NCBI GenBank assembly: GCA_016795465.1
Contig: JAEUHK010000049.1
Span: 59,348-123,347 of the forward strand
Length of the DNA stretch: 64,000 nucleotides
Origin: Verrucomicrobiaceae bacterium
GTDB taxonomy: Bacteria; Verrucomicrobiota; Verrucomicrobiia; Verrucomicrobiales; Verrucomicrobiaceae
Direction of reading: 5' to 3'
Of this stretch, positions 45,000-56,152 are shown piece by piece. The translations under genes and the position numbers were made by a program. The notes under the pieces were generated by a model. That model was not told where the DNA came from, did no database searches, and was given only the letters and a program-made list of their open reading frames with translations. How positions within the stretch are numbered: position 1 is the stretch's first letter; each line of letters opens with the position of its first letter.

Positions 45000-45704
45000 T
45001 CACTTCAAGGCATTGCCCGAACGATACGCGGCGAGGTGCGCACTCAATGTGTTCGCGAGAGCTTGGTTGTTGGATGCTTCGGCGAGCTGGCGGGCGGACT
45101 CGGCGGTGGAGATGGCGTCGTCGAAGCGACCGGCGGCGGCGTAAGCGGCGGCGAGGGTCATGAGGATGACGGGCTGCTTTCGCTGGGTGAGCTCGGCGGC
45201 ACGTTCGGCTGATGGAATGGCGGCTTTCCCATCGCGGAGGGTTTCATCGGTGGTCGTCGAGAGCACCCAGGCGAGGTTGTTGAGGGCGGAAAGTTCGTCG
45301 GGCTCGGTCTTGAGGGCTTCGCGGTAATGCTGGCAGGCCTCGGCGTGCTTGTTTTCGGCGAGGAGCAGGCTGGCGAGACCGCAGTGCGATTCGGCGTGAT
45401 CGGGTTGGAGGGCGAGGGCGGCCTCGAAGTGCTTCGCGGCATTCGCTTTGTCGCCGAGACGGAGGTGGGTGTTGCCTAGTTCGGCCTGGATGCCGAAGGA
45501 TTGCGGCTGATTGGCGAGGGCTCGCTGGAGGCTTTCGAGGGCCTTTTGAGGCTGTCCGGAGAGCCGCTGGTAGTTACCGAGGTTGAAATGCATCGCGGCG
45601 TGATCGGGCGAAACGGCCTCCATCGGCGTGAAGGACCTCTTCGCAGCGAAAACGAGCACGCTGGCGAAAATCAAGGCGATGACGAGGGTCAGCGAGAGCT
45701 TCAT
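45000..45704 (-). CDS. Membrane-anchored TPR protein
   Basis: 234 residues. Begins MKLSLTLVIALIFASVLVFA, one signal-anchor helix, then about four TPR units (HFNLGNYQRLSGQPQKALESL, AELGNTHLRLGDKANAAKHF, LNNLAWVLSTTTDETLRDG). The C-terminal portion (AWVLSTTTDETLRDG plus RAAELTQRKQPVILMTLAAAYAAAG) reappears in the two TMTC-like proteins of the cluster. Overlaps the GT-C gene by 4 bases and precedes the octahaem gene by 29 bases. Likely scaffold for its neighbours. Confidence 0.8.
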   Translation of the reverse strand: MKLSLTLVIALIFASVLVFAAKRSFTPMEAVSPDHAAMHFNLGNYQRLSGQPQKALESLQRALANQPQSFGIQAELGNTHLRLGDKANAAKHFEAALALQPDHAESHCGLASLLLAENKHAEACQHYREALKTEPDELSALNNLAWVLSTTTDETLRDGKAAIPSAERAAELTQRKQPVILMTLAAAYAAAGRFDDAISTAESARQLAEASNNQALANTLSAHLAAYRSGNALK

Positions 45705-47287
45705 GGCGCGGCCTCCTGGCGTTGGAAGACGATGAAAATCGAATCAAAGGCCAGCAGGCCCTGCCCGCGGACATCGAGTCGCTCCACTTCGCTGCTCACA
45801 TCGAAGATTTTCATCTCGCGGTAGTCCTGCGTGAGCAACGCGGGATCCATTTTCATGAGCTTGGCTGCTTCGAGAGGCCGCAGCGCGAGCCAGGTGGGTT
45901 TCAGCTCGCCGATGAGCCGATGCCATTCGAGCCCGACTTTTTGCGATGTTTTCACCATTTCCGGCGATGACATGCCGGGGTAGTCAAAGGTCTTCAAACC
46001 AGAGTAGTAGCCGAGATAGCCGAGGCACTCCATGAAGAGCGTGTCGCCCGGTTTGGCGTTCGCTTTGAGCCACTCGCCCACGGCGCGTCGATTGCCGCCA
46101 TCCACGATTTTTTGCTCCACCACACTCAGGCGGGTGAGTTCGATGAGTTGCCAGGTGCTCAGTGCAAGCCACACGAGGCCGAACGGGAGCACGAGACGGT
46201 TTTTTGAACCAGCGAGCGAAAACAAGGCCAGCCATGCGGGAGCTGGCAGATACCACGAAGCTGGATTGAGGCCGGGAAAGTAGCCGAGATAGGCCATGAG
46301 AATGGAAGCGGCAAAAGACACCACACGCACCTCCGCACGCTGACGCGGCAGCAGCCACACGAGGCAGGCGAGACCGGCGATGAAACGCGTGACCGGCAAC
46401 AACCACGCAGGCCAGCCGCCGTAAAACCAGCCGGAGGGCATGAAAAGCCCGTCGAGCGAGCCGACACCACGAAACATCGACACAGGCAGCATGAGCCAGG
46501 TTTGCAAAGCGCCCCAAAGTGTCCTCGCACCGACCGCGTTGGCCTTCGCGGTGATGGTGTGCGGCACTGGCGTGTCGTAGTAGCTCCACGCCCACGCGAA
46601 CCACGGCAGATACACCAGCGTGCAAACGCCCGCGGCGATGCCGAGCGTGCGCAGCCACTCACGACGCGTCTTTTGAACCGGTGCGAACAACAGCACACCA
46701 AGACCGAGCGCGACGATGTAGATCACGCCATCGGGTCGCGTCCACATCAGACCACCGCAGGCGAGACCGACGTGCAAGCCCTGCCGCCGCGAACAGGCAA
46801 ACAACGACCACAGCGTGTAGCTCACGAACAGCAGCAGGAAGCCCGTCTCCATGCCGTCGATGCTGAAATCGACGCTTTTGGCATCGGTGACGAGCCACAG
46901 CAGGAGCAAACCGGCGCTGGCGGGTGCAAAGCGAAGGCTCGTGATGGTGCGATGCATCAACGCTGCAGCTCCAGCGAAAGCGAGGCCGCCGAAAACATGG
47001 AACAGCCACAGCGCTGCCTCGTCCGAGCCTCGAAACGTGATCCAATGGCAGAACGCCGGCACGAGCACGCCGAGAGGCGAGGTGAAGGTGTGGACGCGTT
47101 CGCCTTGATTGAAGACGAGGCCGTGGCCTTCGACGAGGTTTTTGCTGCTCCGATAGGTGATGAGGTAATCTTCCCAAGCCCGGTCGGTGGCCAGGGAGAA
47201 GGCAATCGCGATGATGAAGGCGACGAGGAAGATGCTCGTAGCCGAAAACCATGCCTGCGGTGCAGTGTTGACCTCGTCTTCCATCAC
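45701..47287 (-). CDS. GT-C family membrane glycosyltransferase
   Basis: 528 residues with about ten transmembrane segments. The first loop carries WEDYLITYRSSKNLVEGHGLVFN and GERVHTFTSPLGVLV, a pattern seen in AftB/ZomB-type GT-C arabinosyl/glycosyltransferases, and MWTRPDGVIYI follows. A soluble C-terminal segment starts near residue 400. It would use a polyprenyl-phosphate-linked sugar donor; the acceptor is unknown. Overlaps the GT2 gene and the TPR gene by 4 bases each, so it is tightly coupled to both. Confidence 0.8.
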   Translation of the reverse strand: MMEDEVNTAPQAWFSATSIFLVAFIIAIAFSLATDRAWEDYLITYRSSKNLVEGHGLVFNQGERVHTFTSPLGVLVPAFCHWITFRGSDEAALWLFHVFGGLAFAGAAALMHRTITSLRFAPASAGLLLLWLVTDAKSVDFSIDGMETGFLLLFVSYTLWSLFACSRRQGLHVGLACGGLMWTRPDGVIYIVALGLGVLLFAPVQKTRREWLRTLGIAAGVCTLVYLPWFAWAWSYYDTPVPHTITAKANAVGARTLWGALQTWLMLPVSMFRGVGSLDGLFMPSGWFYGGWPAWLLPVTRFIAGLACLVWLLPRQRAEVRVVSFAASILMAYLGYFPGLNPASWYLPAPAWLALFSLAGSKNRLVLPFGLVWLALSTWQLIELTRLSVVEQKIVDGGNRRAVGEWLKANAKPGDTLFMECLGYLGYYSGLKTFDYPGMSSPEMVKTSQKVGLEWHRLIGELKPTWLALRPLEAAKLMKMDPALLTQDYREMKIFDVSSEVERLDVRGQGLLAFDSIFIVFQRQEAAP

Positions 47288-48039
47288 TTGAGAGGTCGTC
47301 GGTAATCGCCGCGGCTGAAAAACTTCTCCAGCCAGACGTAGAGGATGATGAAAAGGTAGCGGCTGCCCATCTCGCGGATCTTGAGCTTGGCGATGCCGGT
47401 GGTGCGGTTCTTCCAGGAGATGGGCGTGACGGTCCAGGTGTAGCCGCGGACGATGGCCTTGAGCGGTAGCTCGACGAGCAGATTGAAATGCGGCGCGATG
47501 AGAGGTCGGCAGCCGTCGATGACTTCACGACGATAGGCTTTGAAGGCGTTCGTGGTGTCGTTCAGCCGGATGGTGAAGAGGAGGCGGATGAAAGTGTTGA
47601 TGACGCGGTTGAGCACCCACTTGACCACGGGGTAGTCATGAACGCTGCCGCCTTGAATGAAACGGCTGCCGAAGACGCACTCGTGGCCTTCGCATAGCAG
47701 GTCCCAGTAGCGCACGAGGTCATCGGGGCTGTCGGATTCATCGGCCATCATGATGGCGACGGCATCGCCGCGCATGTGATCGAGCCCGTGAATGAGCGCG
47801 AGGCCGATGCCATGTGGCGCAGGCTTGTCGAGTACGCGGAGCACGGGCAGCTCGACGGCGAGCGCATGCAGCAGCGGGGAGGTTTGATCGGTGCTGCCGT
47901 CGTTGATGACGATGATCTCATGCGGAATGCCACGCCTGGAGAGCTTTGACGCCACATCACGCACGGTGGAGCACACGCAGCCTTCCTCATTCCGGGCGGG
48001 AATGAGAATGCTGAAGAGCTGGGGCGGGCTGGCGGGCAT
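47284..48039 (-). CDS. Polyprenyl-phosphate glycosyltransferase (GT2, Dpm1-like)
   Basis: 251 residues. GT-A fold, family 2: SILIPARNEEG, IIVINDGSTD, AIMMADESDSPDDL with the donor-site acidic residues, FGSRFIQGG, and TTNAFKAYRREVI. No transmembrane anchor is obvious, which is typical of the soluble Dpm1-like enzymes that load a sugar onto polyprenyl phosphate. Overlaps the GT-C gene by 4 bases and starts 8 bases after the TMTC-like gene, so it probably makes the lipid-linked sugar used by them. Confidence 0.85.
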   Translation of the reverse strand: MPASPPQLFSILIPARNEEGCVCSTVRDVASKLSRRGIPHEIIVINDGSTDQTSPLLHALAVELPVLRVLDKPAPHGIGLALIHGLDHMRGDAVAIMMADESDSPDDLVRYWDLLCEGHECVFGSRFIQGGSVHDYPVVKWVLNRVINTFIRLLFTIRLNDTTNAFKAYRREVIDGCRPLIAPHFNLLVELPLKAIVRGYTWTVTPISWKNRTTGIAKLKIREMGSRYLFIILYVWLEKFFSRGDYRRPLK

Positions 48040-48047
48040 GCGGGTGG

Positions 48048-49871
48048 TTACTTGCTGCGGAACGGTCGGCGCTGCTGATAACTTTTCTCTTCTTCCGCAA
48101 AGTTGGCCGATGGATTGTTTGCGCGGGCCTTGGCGAGTGTCTGCAAGGCCTCATCAAAGCGCTCCGTCTCGGCCAGCGCGGCGGCGAGGGATCGCAGCGC
48201 CTGCGCATCCACACCCGCTCGGCGGGCGAGCTCGACGGCACGCGTTCCATCTCGCAACGCGTCATCGGGATGCGTGGCGAGCAGCCAGGCATAGTTGGCG
48301 AGTGCGGCGGGATGATCGGGATGAGCACGCAAGACTTCCTCAAAGCGCTGCGCTGCTTCTTGGGCCCGGCCGGTATGCAGCAGCAGGGCGGCGAGGTTGT
48401 TGCCGGCATCACGCACACCGCCGAGCGCGATCTCTTTTTCATACGCGGCGATGGCTTGCGGCAACTCGCCGAGGGCGAGGTGGCAGTTCGCGAGATTGTA
48501 GTGGGCGCCGGGCAGGCCGGGTTCGAGGTCCACGGCATGCTGGAGATGCTTCAAAGCCTCACGTGGCTCACCGGAGGCCAGAAAAGCGTTGCCGAGGTTC
48601 ATCCAGCCTCTCGCATATTGCGGGCGACGTTCGAGGCAGAGGCGGAAATTCGTGATCGCTGACTTCATGTCGCCCTCCTGCGCGAGGGCAAAGCCGAAGC
48701 CGTGGCGTGCGAGCCAGCTATCGGGGTTTTTCGCCAGCACATCCTGCCAGTAGGTTTTCTGGCTTTCGTGTAGCCTGGCACGCTCTCGTGTGAGTATCAT
48801 CAACAGAGGCGCGAGAGCAAAAAGCACCCAGCGCAAATCCTTCGGCAAGGCGGCAAGACCGACGAAAACCGCCAGCGAAGCCGTGTAAGCCCAACGATCT
48901 GCCACGGGGCTGAAAAGCATGCCATACACGTTGAAGAAGCCGAGCACGGGCAACAGGGCGATCATGAAATAGAGCACGCCCGCGAGCGGTCCGCGGCCCC
49001 AGCGGCCCCGCTGCGTGAAAAGCACCACCGGCACGATGAACGTCAAAACAGGCGGCAGCCACGACTGCCAGCGCACGGCATACACGGAGCACAAATCGAG
49101 CGGCCAGAGCAGCTTGCTGGCATAAAACCAAGGCGCGTGTCCGGCGATGAAAAACCGCTGAGTCAGCGAAGCATCGAAATCCGCACCTTTGGCCCCCACG
49201 ACATGCGTTTCGAGTCGCATCACGAGCACGCCCAGCACCAGCGCAGCGATGAAATGCGGCACGAGCGGCAGCACATCCTGCCGCCAGCGAATCCGCCCAT
49301 GCCGCCACCAGGCGATGAGAAGCAAAGCAGGTGGCAAAACGAAGGCGCTGACCTTCGCGAGCAAGGCGGCGAGGAAGAAAACGAACGAGCTCACGCGTCC
49401 GCCACGCAGCCAGCAGAGTGCGGCGGCGAGCATGAGGACCATCGAGAGCACGTTTTTACGCTCGGTGATCCACGCGACGCTTTCCGCCATCACGGGATGC
49501 ACGGCAAAGAGAAACGCGGCGGGATAGGCGAGCGGCAGTTCCAGCTTCTTCAGCACCCGCCAGAGCAGCAGCGCCGCGAGGGCATGCAGCAGCACGTTCT
49601 CGACATGCATCGGCATGAGCGAGCTGCCCCAGAGCTGGCGGTCGAGCCAGAAGCTCGTGCCGGTGAGCGGGAAGTATTGCTGAAGGGCCGTGGGATCACG
49701 CCACATGCGCCAGAGGCCAACTAGATCGCGTGTGAGAGGCTCGATCTCTTCCGTCCAATCCGAATCATCCCACAACAGGCCGCCCTTCAAGGCCGGGGCA
49801 TAGGCGATGAAGGCGGCCAGGAGGATGAGCGCGGGTTTCCACCACGCGGCGATGGATTTGAAAAGGCGCAC
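48048..49871 (-). CDS. TMTC-like GT-C/TPR membrane protein
   Basis: 607 residues from the GTG at 49871; an ATG at 49952 is possible but would overlap the start of the divergent paralogue. Multi-helix membrane half with LLWDDSDW (catalytic-site acidic pair of GT-C), [18 protein letters not shown], then TPR units (LGNAFLASGEPREALKHL, NLANCHLALGELPQAIAAY) and a C-terminal AWLLATHPDDALRDG. The GT-C membrane domain plus TPR tail is the layout of eukaryotic TMTC O-mannosyltransferases and related bacterial proteins. Likely transfers a lipid-linked sugar to exported proteins. The divergent paralogue is next door. Confidence 0.8.
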   Translation of the reverse strand: MRLFKSIAAWWKPALILLAAFIAYAPALKGGLLWDDSDWTEEIEPLTRDLVGLWRMWRDPTALQQYFPLTGTSFWLDRQLWGSSLMPMHVENVLLHALAALLLWRVLKKLELPLAYPAAFLFAVHPVMAESVAWITERKNVLSMVLMLAAALCWLRGGRVSSFVFFLAALLAKVSAFVLPPALLLIAWWRHGRIRWRQDVLPLVPHFIAALVLGVLVMRLETHVVGAKGADFDASLTQRFFIAGHAPWFYASKLLWPLDLCSVYAVRWQSWLPPVLTFIVPVVLFTQRGRWGRGPLAGVLYFMIALLPVLGFFNVYGMLFSPVADRWAYTASLAVFVGLAALPKDLRWVLFALAPLLMILTRERARLHESQKTYWQDVLAKNPDSWLARHGFGFALAQEGDMKSAITNFRLCLERRPQYARGWMNLGNAFLASGEPREALKHLQHAVDLEPGLPGAHYNLANCHLALGELPQAIAAYEKEIALGGVRDAGNNLAALLLHTGRAQEAAQRFEEVLRAHPDHPAALANYAWLLATHPDDALRDGTRAVELARRAGVDAQALRSLAAALAETERFDEALQTLAKARANNPSANFAEEEKSYQQRRPFRSK

Positions 49872-49950
49872 GCGAGCCCGCGAGGCTACGCGGAAGAGAT
49901 TCAGGTGCAAGACTCGCGGCTCCGCGCCAAGATGCGGGCCCGCCTTTCCC

Positions 49951-51999
49951 ATGTCACGCCGCCAACCAAAGACGCAAACCTCATCGCCCGCCCCACGCGT
50001 GTGGCCGCGATGGCTGCCGGGCGTGGCTTTGATGCTGATGACGCTGATCGTTTATCTCCCATGCCTCAACGGCCCGCTGCTGTGGGACGACAAGGATTGG
50101 TTCGGTGCGATGGACTGGAACCTGCGCGGCTGGCAGGGGCTATGGCGTCTGTGGACCGTGCCGGAAAGCATCCAGCAGTACTATCCCGTCACGGCGATGT
50201 CGTTCTGGATCGATCACCAGCTTTGGGGGAAGTGGACGCTGCCCGCGCACTTGGAAAATGTGCTCCTCCACGGAGCCTCCGCGGTGTTGTTTTGGATGCT
50301 GCTAAAGCGTCTGCAAGTTCGCGGTGCCTGGCTGGCTGCGGCGTTTTTTGCCGTGCATCCGGTGATGGTCGAGAGCGTGGCGTGGATCACGGAGCGGAAG
50401 AATGTGCTCTGCACCTTCTTTGCACTCCTGGCGCTGCTTTGCCATGGCGCAGGCGCTGGCTGGTGGGAGTCGCGATGGCAAAACAAGACCGTGAAGGCCG
50501 CGGTGCTGGCGTTTGCCTGCTTCACACTCGCTTTGCTCTCGAAAGTGAGCGCGGCGGTGCTGCCCGGTGTGGTGCTGGTGATCGGCTGGTGGGTTGCGAA
50601 GCAGGTGCGGTGGAAGGTGGAAGGTCTCCGCGTGCTGCCGTGGCTGATCGTGTCGATTCCGCTGATCGTGCTCACTTCGAAGATCGAAAACGCGCAGATC
50701 GAGGGTGGAGATCTTTTCCGGGCTTTGCCTTTCTCGGATCGTCTGCGGCTCGCGGGACAGCTTCCGTGGTTTTATTTCGGGAAGCTGCTCTGGCCGGCGC
50801 ATTTGTGCGTGCTGTATGAGAAATGGCCGCTGGCCGCGTGGCAGTGGGTGGGGCTTGCGATGCTCTTGGTGACAATGGCGCTGCTGGTGTGGCGTCGGTG
50901 GCATGGGGCGCTGACGTTGGTGCTTGTTTTCATTGGCACGTTGTTTCCGCTGCTGGGCTTCTTTGAGGTGAACGGCATGAAATACGCTTGGGCGGCGGAT
51001 CGGTGGGCTTACCTACCAGGAATGGCAGTGTGCGTGGGAGTCGCGTTTCTGCTGGTGAGGCTTCCTCGCGGTATGTCGGCCGCTTTGCTGATCATCAGCG
51101 GCGTGCTCACCTGGCGGCAAGCGGGGCTTTACGCGAGCGTGGATGGCTTCTGGCAGGCGGCGATCGCGGGGAATGCAACGCCCTGGAAGGCTCACAACGA
51201 CTACGGCAGCCAGTTGATGGATGAAAAACGTCACGCAGAGGCACGCGTGCAGTTTGAGGCGGCTTTGAAAAGCTATCCCGACTATGTCGCAGCCATGGTG
51301 AACCTCGCTAGCGCCTTGCAGGAGCTCGGCTACAACGCCCAGGCCATCGAATGGCTGGATCGCGCCATCGCGCTGCATCCGGAGAAATGTGCGGTGGCGC
51401 ATTACAACAAGGCGATCGTCTTTGAAGCTATGCAGCGCCGGGAAGACGCTGCGGCGTCGTTCGAGGCTGCCATCGCACAGAAGCCGGACTTTTTTGCCGC
51501 GCACAATGACCTCGGAAACCTGCTGCTCGTCACCGGAAAATATGACGAGGCCCGTGCGTGCTTCCTGAAACTGCTGGAGCTGCGTCCTGGCAACGCGAAG
51601 GCACTCACCTCGCTCGGCAACATCCATTTCATGCAAGGCGATACCGGCCGGGCTCTCGGTTACTTCGCCAAAGCACTGGAAGACGATCCTGACATGACGA
51701 GCACGCTGGCGAACACAGCGTGGATTCTCGCCACCACGGCGGATGACACGCTGCGCGATACGTCAAAAGCCCTCCAACATGCGTCGCGGGCCGCGGAACT
51801 CTCGAAACGCGAAGACCCGAGCATCCTGCAAGTGCTGGCCGGTGCGCAGGCGGCCGCTGGCGAATTCGATCAAGCGGTGGCGACAGCGATCGAAGCGGCC
51901 AAGCTCGCCCGGGCAAAAGGGAACGCAGGTCTCGCGACGAGCATCGAAGCCATGCAGCGACAGTTTGAGCAAAAGCAGCCCTTCCGTCAGGCGCGATAG
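49951..51999 (+). CDS. TMTC-like GT-C/TPR membrane protein (divergent paralogue)
   Basis: 682 residues from MSRRQPKTQ; an earlier ATG 48 codons upstream encodes an arginine-rich stretch that looks like the antisense of the neighbour. Same layout as its neighbour: [26 protein letters not shown], about ten transmembrane helices, then TPR units ([54 protein letters not shown]) and [14 protein letters not shown]. The start region shares CATG with the alternative start of the divergent gene. Followed after 46 bases by the epimerase gene in the same direction. Confidence 0.82.
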   Translation: MSRRQPKTQTSSPAPRVWPRWLPGVALMLMTLIVYLPCLNGPLLWDDKDWFGAMDWNLRGWQGLWRLWTVPESIQQYYPVTAMSFWIDHQLWGKWTLPAHLENVLLHGASAVLFWMLLKRLQVRGAWLAAAFFAVHPVMVESVAWITERKNVLCTFFALLALLCHGAGAGWWESRWQNKTVKAAVLAFACFTLALLSKVSAAVLPGVVLVIGWWVAKQVRWKVEGLRVLPWLIVSIPLIVLTSKIENAQIEGGDLFRALPFSDRLRLAGQLPWFYFGKLLWPAHLCVLYEKWPLAAWQWVGLAMLLVTMALLVWRRWHGALTLVLVFIGTLFPLLGFFEVNGMKYAWAADRWAYLPGMAVCVGVAFLLVRLPRGMSAALLIISGVLTWRQAGLYASVDGFWQAAIAGNATPWKAHNDYGSQLMDEKRHAEARVQFEAALKSYPDYVAAMVNLASALQELGYNAQAIEWLDRAIALHPEKCAVAHYNKAIVFEAMQRREDAAASFEAAIAQKPDFFAAHNDLGNLLLVTGKYDEARACFLKLLELRPGNAKALTSLGNIHFMQGDTGRALGYFAKALEDDPDMTSTLANTAWILATTADDTLRDTSKALQHASRAAELSKREDPSILQVLAGAQAAAGEFDQAVATAIEAAKLARAKGNAGLATSIEAMQRQFEQKQPFRQAR

Positions 52000-52045
52000 T
52001 CTTGCCAAACTGGATGAAACCTCTAGTCTCGCCGCCCCAATCACC

Positions 52046-53107
<1,062 letters not shown>

Positions 53108-55405
53108 TCACTTCGCCTGCAACTTCACGAGCGGGCGATAGCCATGCTCGTTCAGCAGCGCAATTGCGCCGCGGTCGCTCGAATCGCGTGCGGCATCGGC
53201 GAGGGAGTTGAGGGCGTTGTAGATGGACTCGACGGCGGCATCGAGGGACTCGGCGCGGGTTTCGTGGGCTTTGTAGAGGTTTTCGAGGCAACTGGCGAAG
53301 TGGAAGGCGAACTCGAGCTTCTTCGCGTAGGAAAGCGTCAGCGTGCGGCTGCCTTCGCGGGCGCGGGTGTTGGCGCGGTAGAACTCGCTCATCGCGGTGA
53401 GGTAGTGCGTTTTGAGCTGTGTGACCCACTCGGGCAGCGGTTGTTTGGAATCGAGATGACGCGTGAGCATGTCGGGGGATGGCTTGCCGAGATTTGGTGC
53501 GTGTTTTTCGATCAAGGCGTTCGCTTTGGCGATCTCTTGGAAGCCGAGCCACATGCGCTCGGCGACACCTTCGCCGCACATCGGCGCAATGAGGTCGCTG
53601 AGCGATTTTTCATCGGTGAACTCCATCTGCGGCAAAAAGGTGCCTGGCGCGGGATCGGCCTCGATGACCTCGAAACCCATCTTCGCGGCCTTTTCGCGGA
53701 AGCGGGTCGTGATGGCGGTCACGTCGGCATTTTCGAAGGTCTTGGCTCCGCCGAAGGCTTTGCGGCCGGCGGTGTCGCCATCGACGCGGATGGCTGCGAA
53801 GGGCTTCACGGCCTTCGGAACGGCCACGGCGGTGTACTTCAGCGTTTTGAGCTGCTGGAGGCGTTTTTCGAGCTCTTCATCGCTCCACGACTCCTGGCCC
53901 AAAGCATCGCCGGTGTAACCATTCCACACTTTGGAGCCGCTGACAGGCCGTGAGGCGAGTTCGAGCGTTTGCGGCTTCGTTTCGGTTTTCGCCAAAACAC
54001 TGCCAGAGCCGCCATTCGCGATGCAGAAGAGGTTTTCGCGTGTGCGGACATACAAGCGGCCATCGGCGATGCTCGGTGTGGCGATGATTTCTTCGCCGAG
54101 GTCGTTTTTGCCGAGGACCTTCAATTCGGGGCCGTCTTGGAGCACGACGACAAAGCCGTTTTTGCCTGCGACATAGATTTTGCCATCAGCGGCGACAGCG
54201 GAGGCAAAGTAGTCGCCGAAGTTGCCGAGGCGGCTGCGATCCCAAAGCGACTTGCCGTCCTTCGCGTCGTAGCAGCTCGACATGCCGCCGCTTTTCACGA
54301 GGTAGAGGCGGCCGTTGTAAAAGAGCGGACTGGAGATGTTCGAGGGCGTCTTGGGATCGATCGACCAGAGCAGATGCGTCTTCGTGACATCGCCGCGGCC
54401 GCCGCCGCGGATGGCCTGGATGATGTTTCCACCAGCGGCCATGTTGTCGGGGCTTTGGAAGGCGGTGTCGATCTCGTCGGCATCAATGAGGCCGTTTTTG
54501 TTTTTGTCGGAGGCGTCGAAGCGCTCGTGAAACTCCTTCGGCGTCTCGTCTCGGGCGAGGATCTTGTCCTGGTTGGTATCGAGCCATTCGAGCAGCGCGT
54601 GCTTCAGCGTGCGGGTGCTGTCGCCATAGCTTTGCACGGCGATGTAGATGATGTCGTCCTGCACGACGGGCGTGACCATGATGGTGCGAAGGAGCGTGTT
54701 GCAGGTCCATTTTTCCGCGCCGGTGGCGGGATCGTAGCCTTTCATCTTGCCGCTCCCGGCCACGACGATGTCGCCCTTGCAAATCACGGGCACGGCATAG
54801 CCGGCGAGCATGTCTTTGCGCAGCGTCTTCCACTTCTCTTTGCCCGTTTTGGCATCCACGGCGACGAGGAAGGGCGCGAGGTCATCGTCCTGGCAAAAGA
54901 TGACCATGCCATCATGCACGATGGGCGAGGACGCCGCACCCCAGTCCATGAGGTAAGCCGGACGCGGCATCGAGTAGCGCCATGATTCCTTGCCGGTGGC
55001 GCAATCAAACGCCAGCAGGCCGATGGTGCTGAAGTGGACGTAAACACGCTCACCATCGGTCGCGGGCGTGGCCGCCGCGTGGCTGTTTGGCGGCGTGATG
55101 CGCGGCAGCGTGCCGGTTTCAAACTCCGTGCGCCATTTCGGAGCGCCGGTGGCGGCGTCAAAGGCATGCATCGCGGCCTTCGAGTCGCCCGCCATGCCGC
55201 TGGCATAGACGATGCCGCCTTTGATGATCGCCGAGCCCACGCCATCGCCGAGCCGCGCTTTCCACGCGATGTTTTTGTCCGCGCTGAACTCCAGCGGCAG
55301 TCCTTTCGAGGACGAAATGCCACTCGCGTTTGGTCCACGGAACTGCGCCCAGTCCTCAGCGTGAAGCGATGCGGCGGCGAAAAGGAGGACGAGGATGGAT
55401 TTCAT
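53108..55405 (-). CDS. Secreted PQQ-like beta-propeller protein with EF-hand
   Basis: 765 residues from MKSILVLLFAAASLHA (signal peptide); a start 4 codons earlier is also possible. Beta-propeller blades of the PQQ/quinoprotein type are visible: WAQFRGPNASG, AFDAATGAPKW, LAFDCATGKESW, AVDAKTGKEKW, GYDPATGAEKW, YDAKDGKSLW, DGRLYVRT. Between blades lies an EF-hand-like loop, DASDKNKNGLIDADEI, preceded by LDTNQDKILARDE. The final 250 residues are helical with no known domain. No catalytic proof of PQQ binding. Such proteins are abundant in Planctomycetes and Verrucomicrobia; the role is unclear. Confidence 0.85.
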   Translation of the reverse strand: MKSILVLLFAAASLHAEDWAQFRGPNASGISSSKGLPLEFSADKNIAWKARLGDGVGSAIIKGGIVYASGMAGDSKAAMHAFDAATGAPKWRTEFETGTLPRITPPNSHAAATPATDGERVYVHFSTIGLLAFDCATGKESWRYSMPRPAYLMDWGAASSPIVHDGMVIFCQDDDLAPFLVAVDAKTGKEKWKTLRKDMLAGYAVPVICKGDIVVAGSGKMKGYDPATGAEKWTCNTLLRTIMVTPVVQDDIIYIAVQSYGDSTRTLKHALLEWLDTNQDKILARDETPKEFHERFDASDKNKNGLIDADEIDTAFQSPDNMAAGGNIIQAIRGGGRGDVTKTHLLWSIDPKTPSNISSPLFYNGRLYLVKSGGMSSCYDAKDGKSLWDRSRLGNFGDYFASAVAADGKIYVAGKNGFVVVLQDGPELKVLGKNDLGEEIIATPSIADGRLYVRTRENLFCIANGGSGSVLAKTETKPQTLELASRPVSGSKVWNGYTGDALGQESWSDEELEKRLQQLKTLKYTAVAVPKAVKPFAAIRVDGDTAGRKAFGGAKTFENADVTAITTRFREKAAKMGFEVIEADPAPGTFLPQMEFTDEKSLSDLIAPMCGEGVAERMWLGFQEIAKANALIEKHAPNLGKPSPDMLTRHLDSKQPLPEWVTQLKTHYLTAMSEFYRANTRAREGSRTLTLSYAKKLEFAFHFASCLENLYKAHETRAESLDAAVESIYNALNSLADAARDSSDRGAIALLNEHGYRPLVKLQAK

Positions 55406-55504
55406 GCGTGCAGCCACTACGGGCGGCGATGGCAGGCACTATCCCGGAAACGGGCTTGAATAAGGCCGGGGTGATCTCAGTTTAAGGAAGCCTCCTTTCT
55501 CCCG

Positions 55505-56149
55505 ATGAACCTGCGTACCTGCCTGCTCCTCTTTTTTGCCGTGACGAATGCCCTGGGCGTCGAAGTGGATGGCGAAGCCTTTCTGAAAAGCCTGAATGGA
55601 TCGAAGACGCTCCGTGGCAAGGCGACCGACTACGAGCTCTCCGGCGCAAGCTACCGCACCTACCACCCGGAGGTGTCCCCTTCCCCGGATGGCGGCCTGT
55701 TTGTCTCCGTGCGCATCGACCACATGCGCGGCTTCCTGGCCTCGGACGATCACGCGAGCCTCGAAATCACCGTGTCGCCGGATGGCGCCATCGTGGCGGC
55801 GCAGAGCAGCATCGCCCTGCAAGGCCTGACGATCAGCAGTGATCTCATCAAAGGCACTGCCAGCGCCTCGAACACGCTTTCGTATCCCGGCGTGGACCGT
55901 GCGGTGAAGATCGGCACGGATCTCGTGGCGGACCTCTCCTCGAAAATGCTGCGGGAAAAAATCGTCGAACCAGGCCGCGTGACCTTTCCAGCGGCCATTC
56001 GCCACAACTACAACCTGCTCTTCCAAGCTTTGAAGAAAGCTCAGGATACCGTGAGGCCTGCCGATGCTCCGAAGCCGGTCACCGCGCCGGAAGTGAAGCC
56101 GTTTCAGCAAACGCCCACGCCTCCGGTGCCAGCCCAGCCGAAGAAGTGA
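55505..56149 (+). CDS. Hypothetical secreted protein
   Basis: 214 residues. Signal peptide MNLRTCLLLFFAVTNALG, then GEAFLKSLNGSKTLRGKATDY and ASLEITVSPDGAIVAAQSS, with a proline-rich tail (PKPVTAPEVKPFQQTPTPP). No known domain recognised. Divergent from the PQQ gene with a 99-base gap. The stop codon lies at the edge of an inverted repeat. Confidence 0.65.
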   Translation: MNLRTCLLLFFAVTNALGVEVDGEAFLKSLNGSKTLRGKATDYELSGASYRTYHPEVSPSPDGGLFVSVRIDHMRGFLASDDHASLEITVSPDGAIVAAQSSIALQGLTISSDLIKGTASASNTLSYPGVDRAVKIGTDLVADLSSKMLREKIVEPGRVTFPAAIRHNYNLLFQALKKAQDTVRPADAPKPVTAPEVKPFQQTPTPPVPAQPKK

Positions 56150-56152
56150 TGG

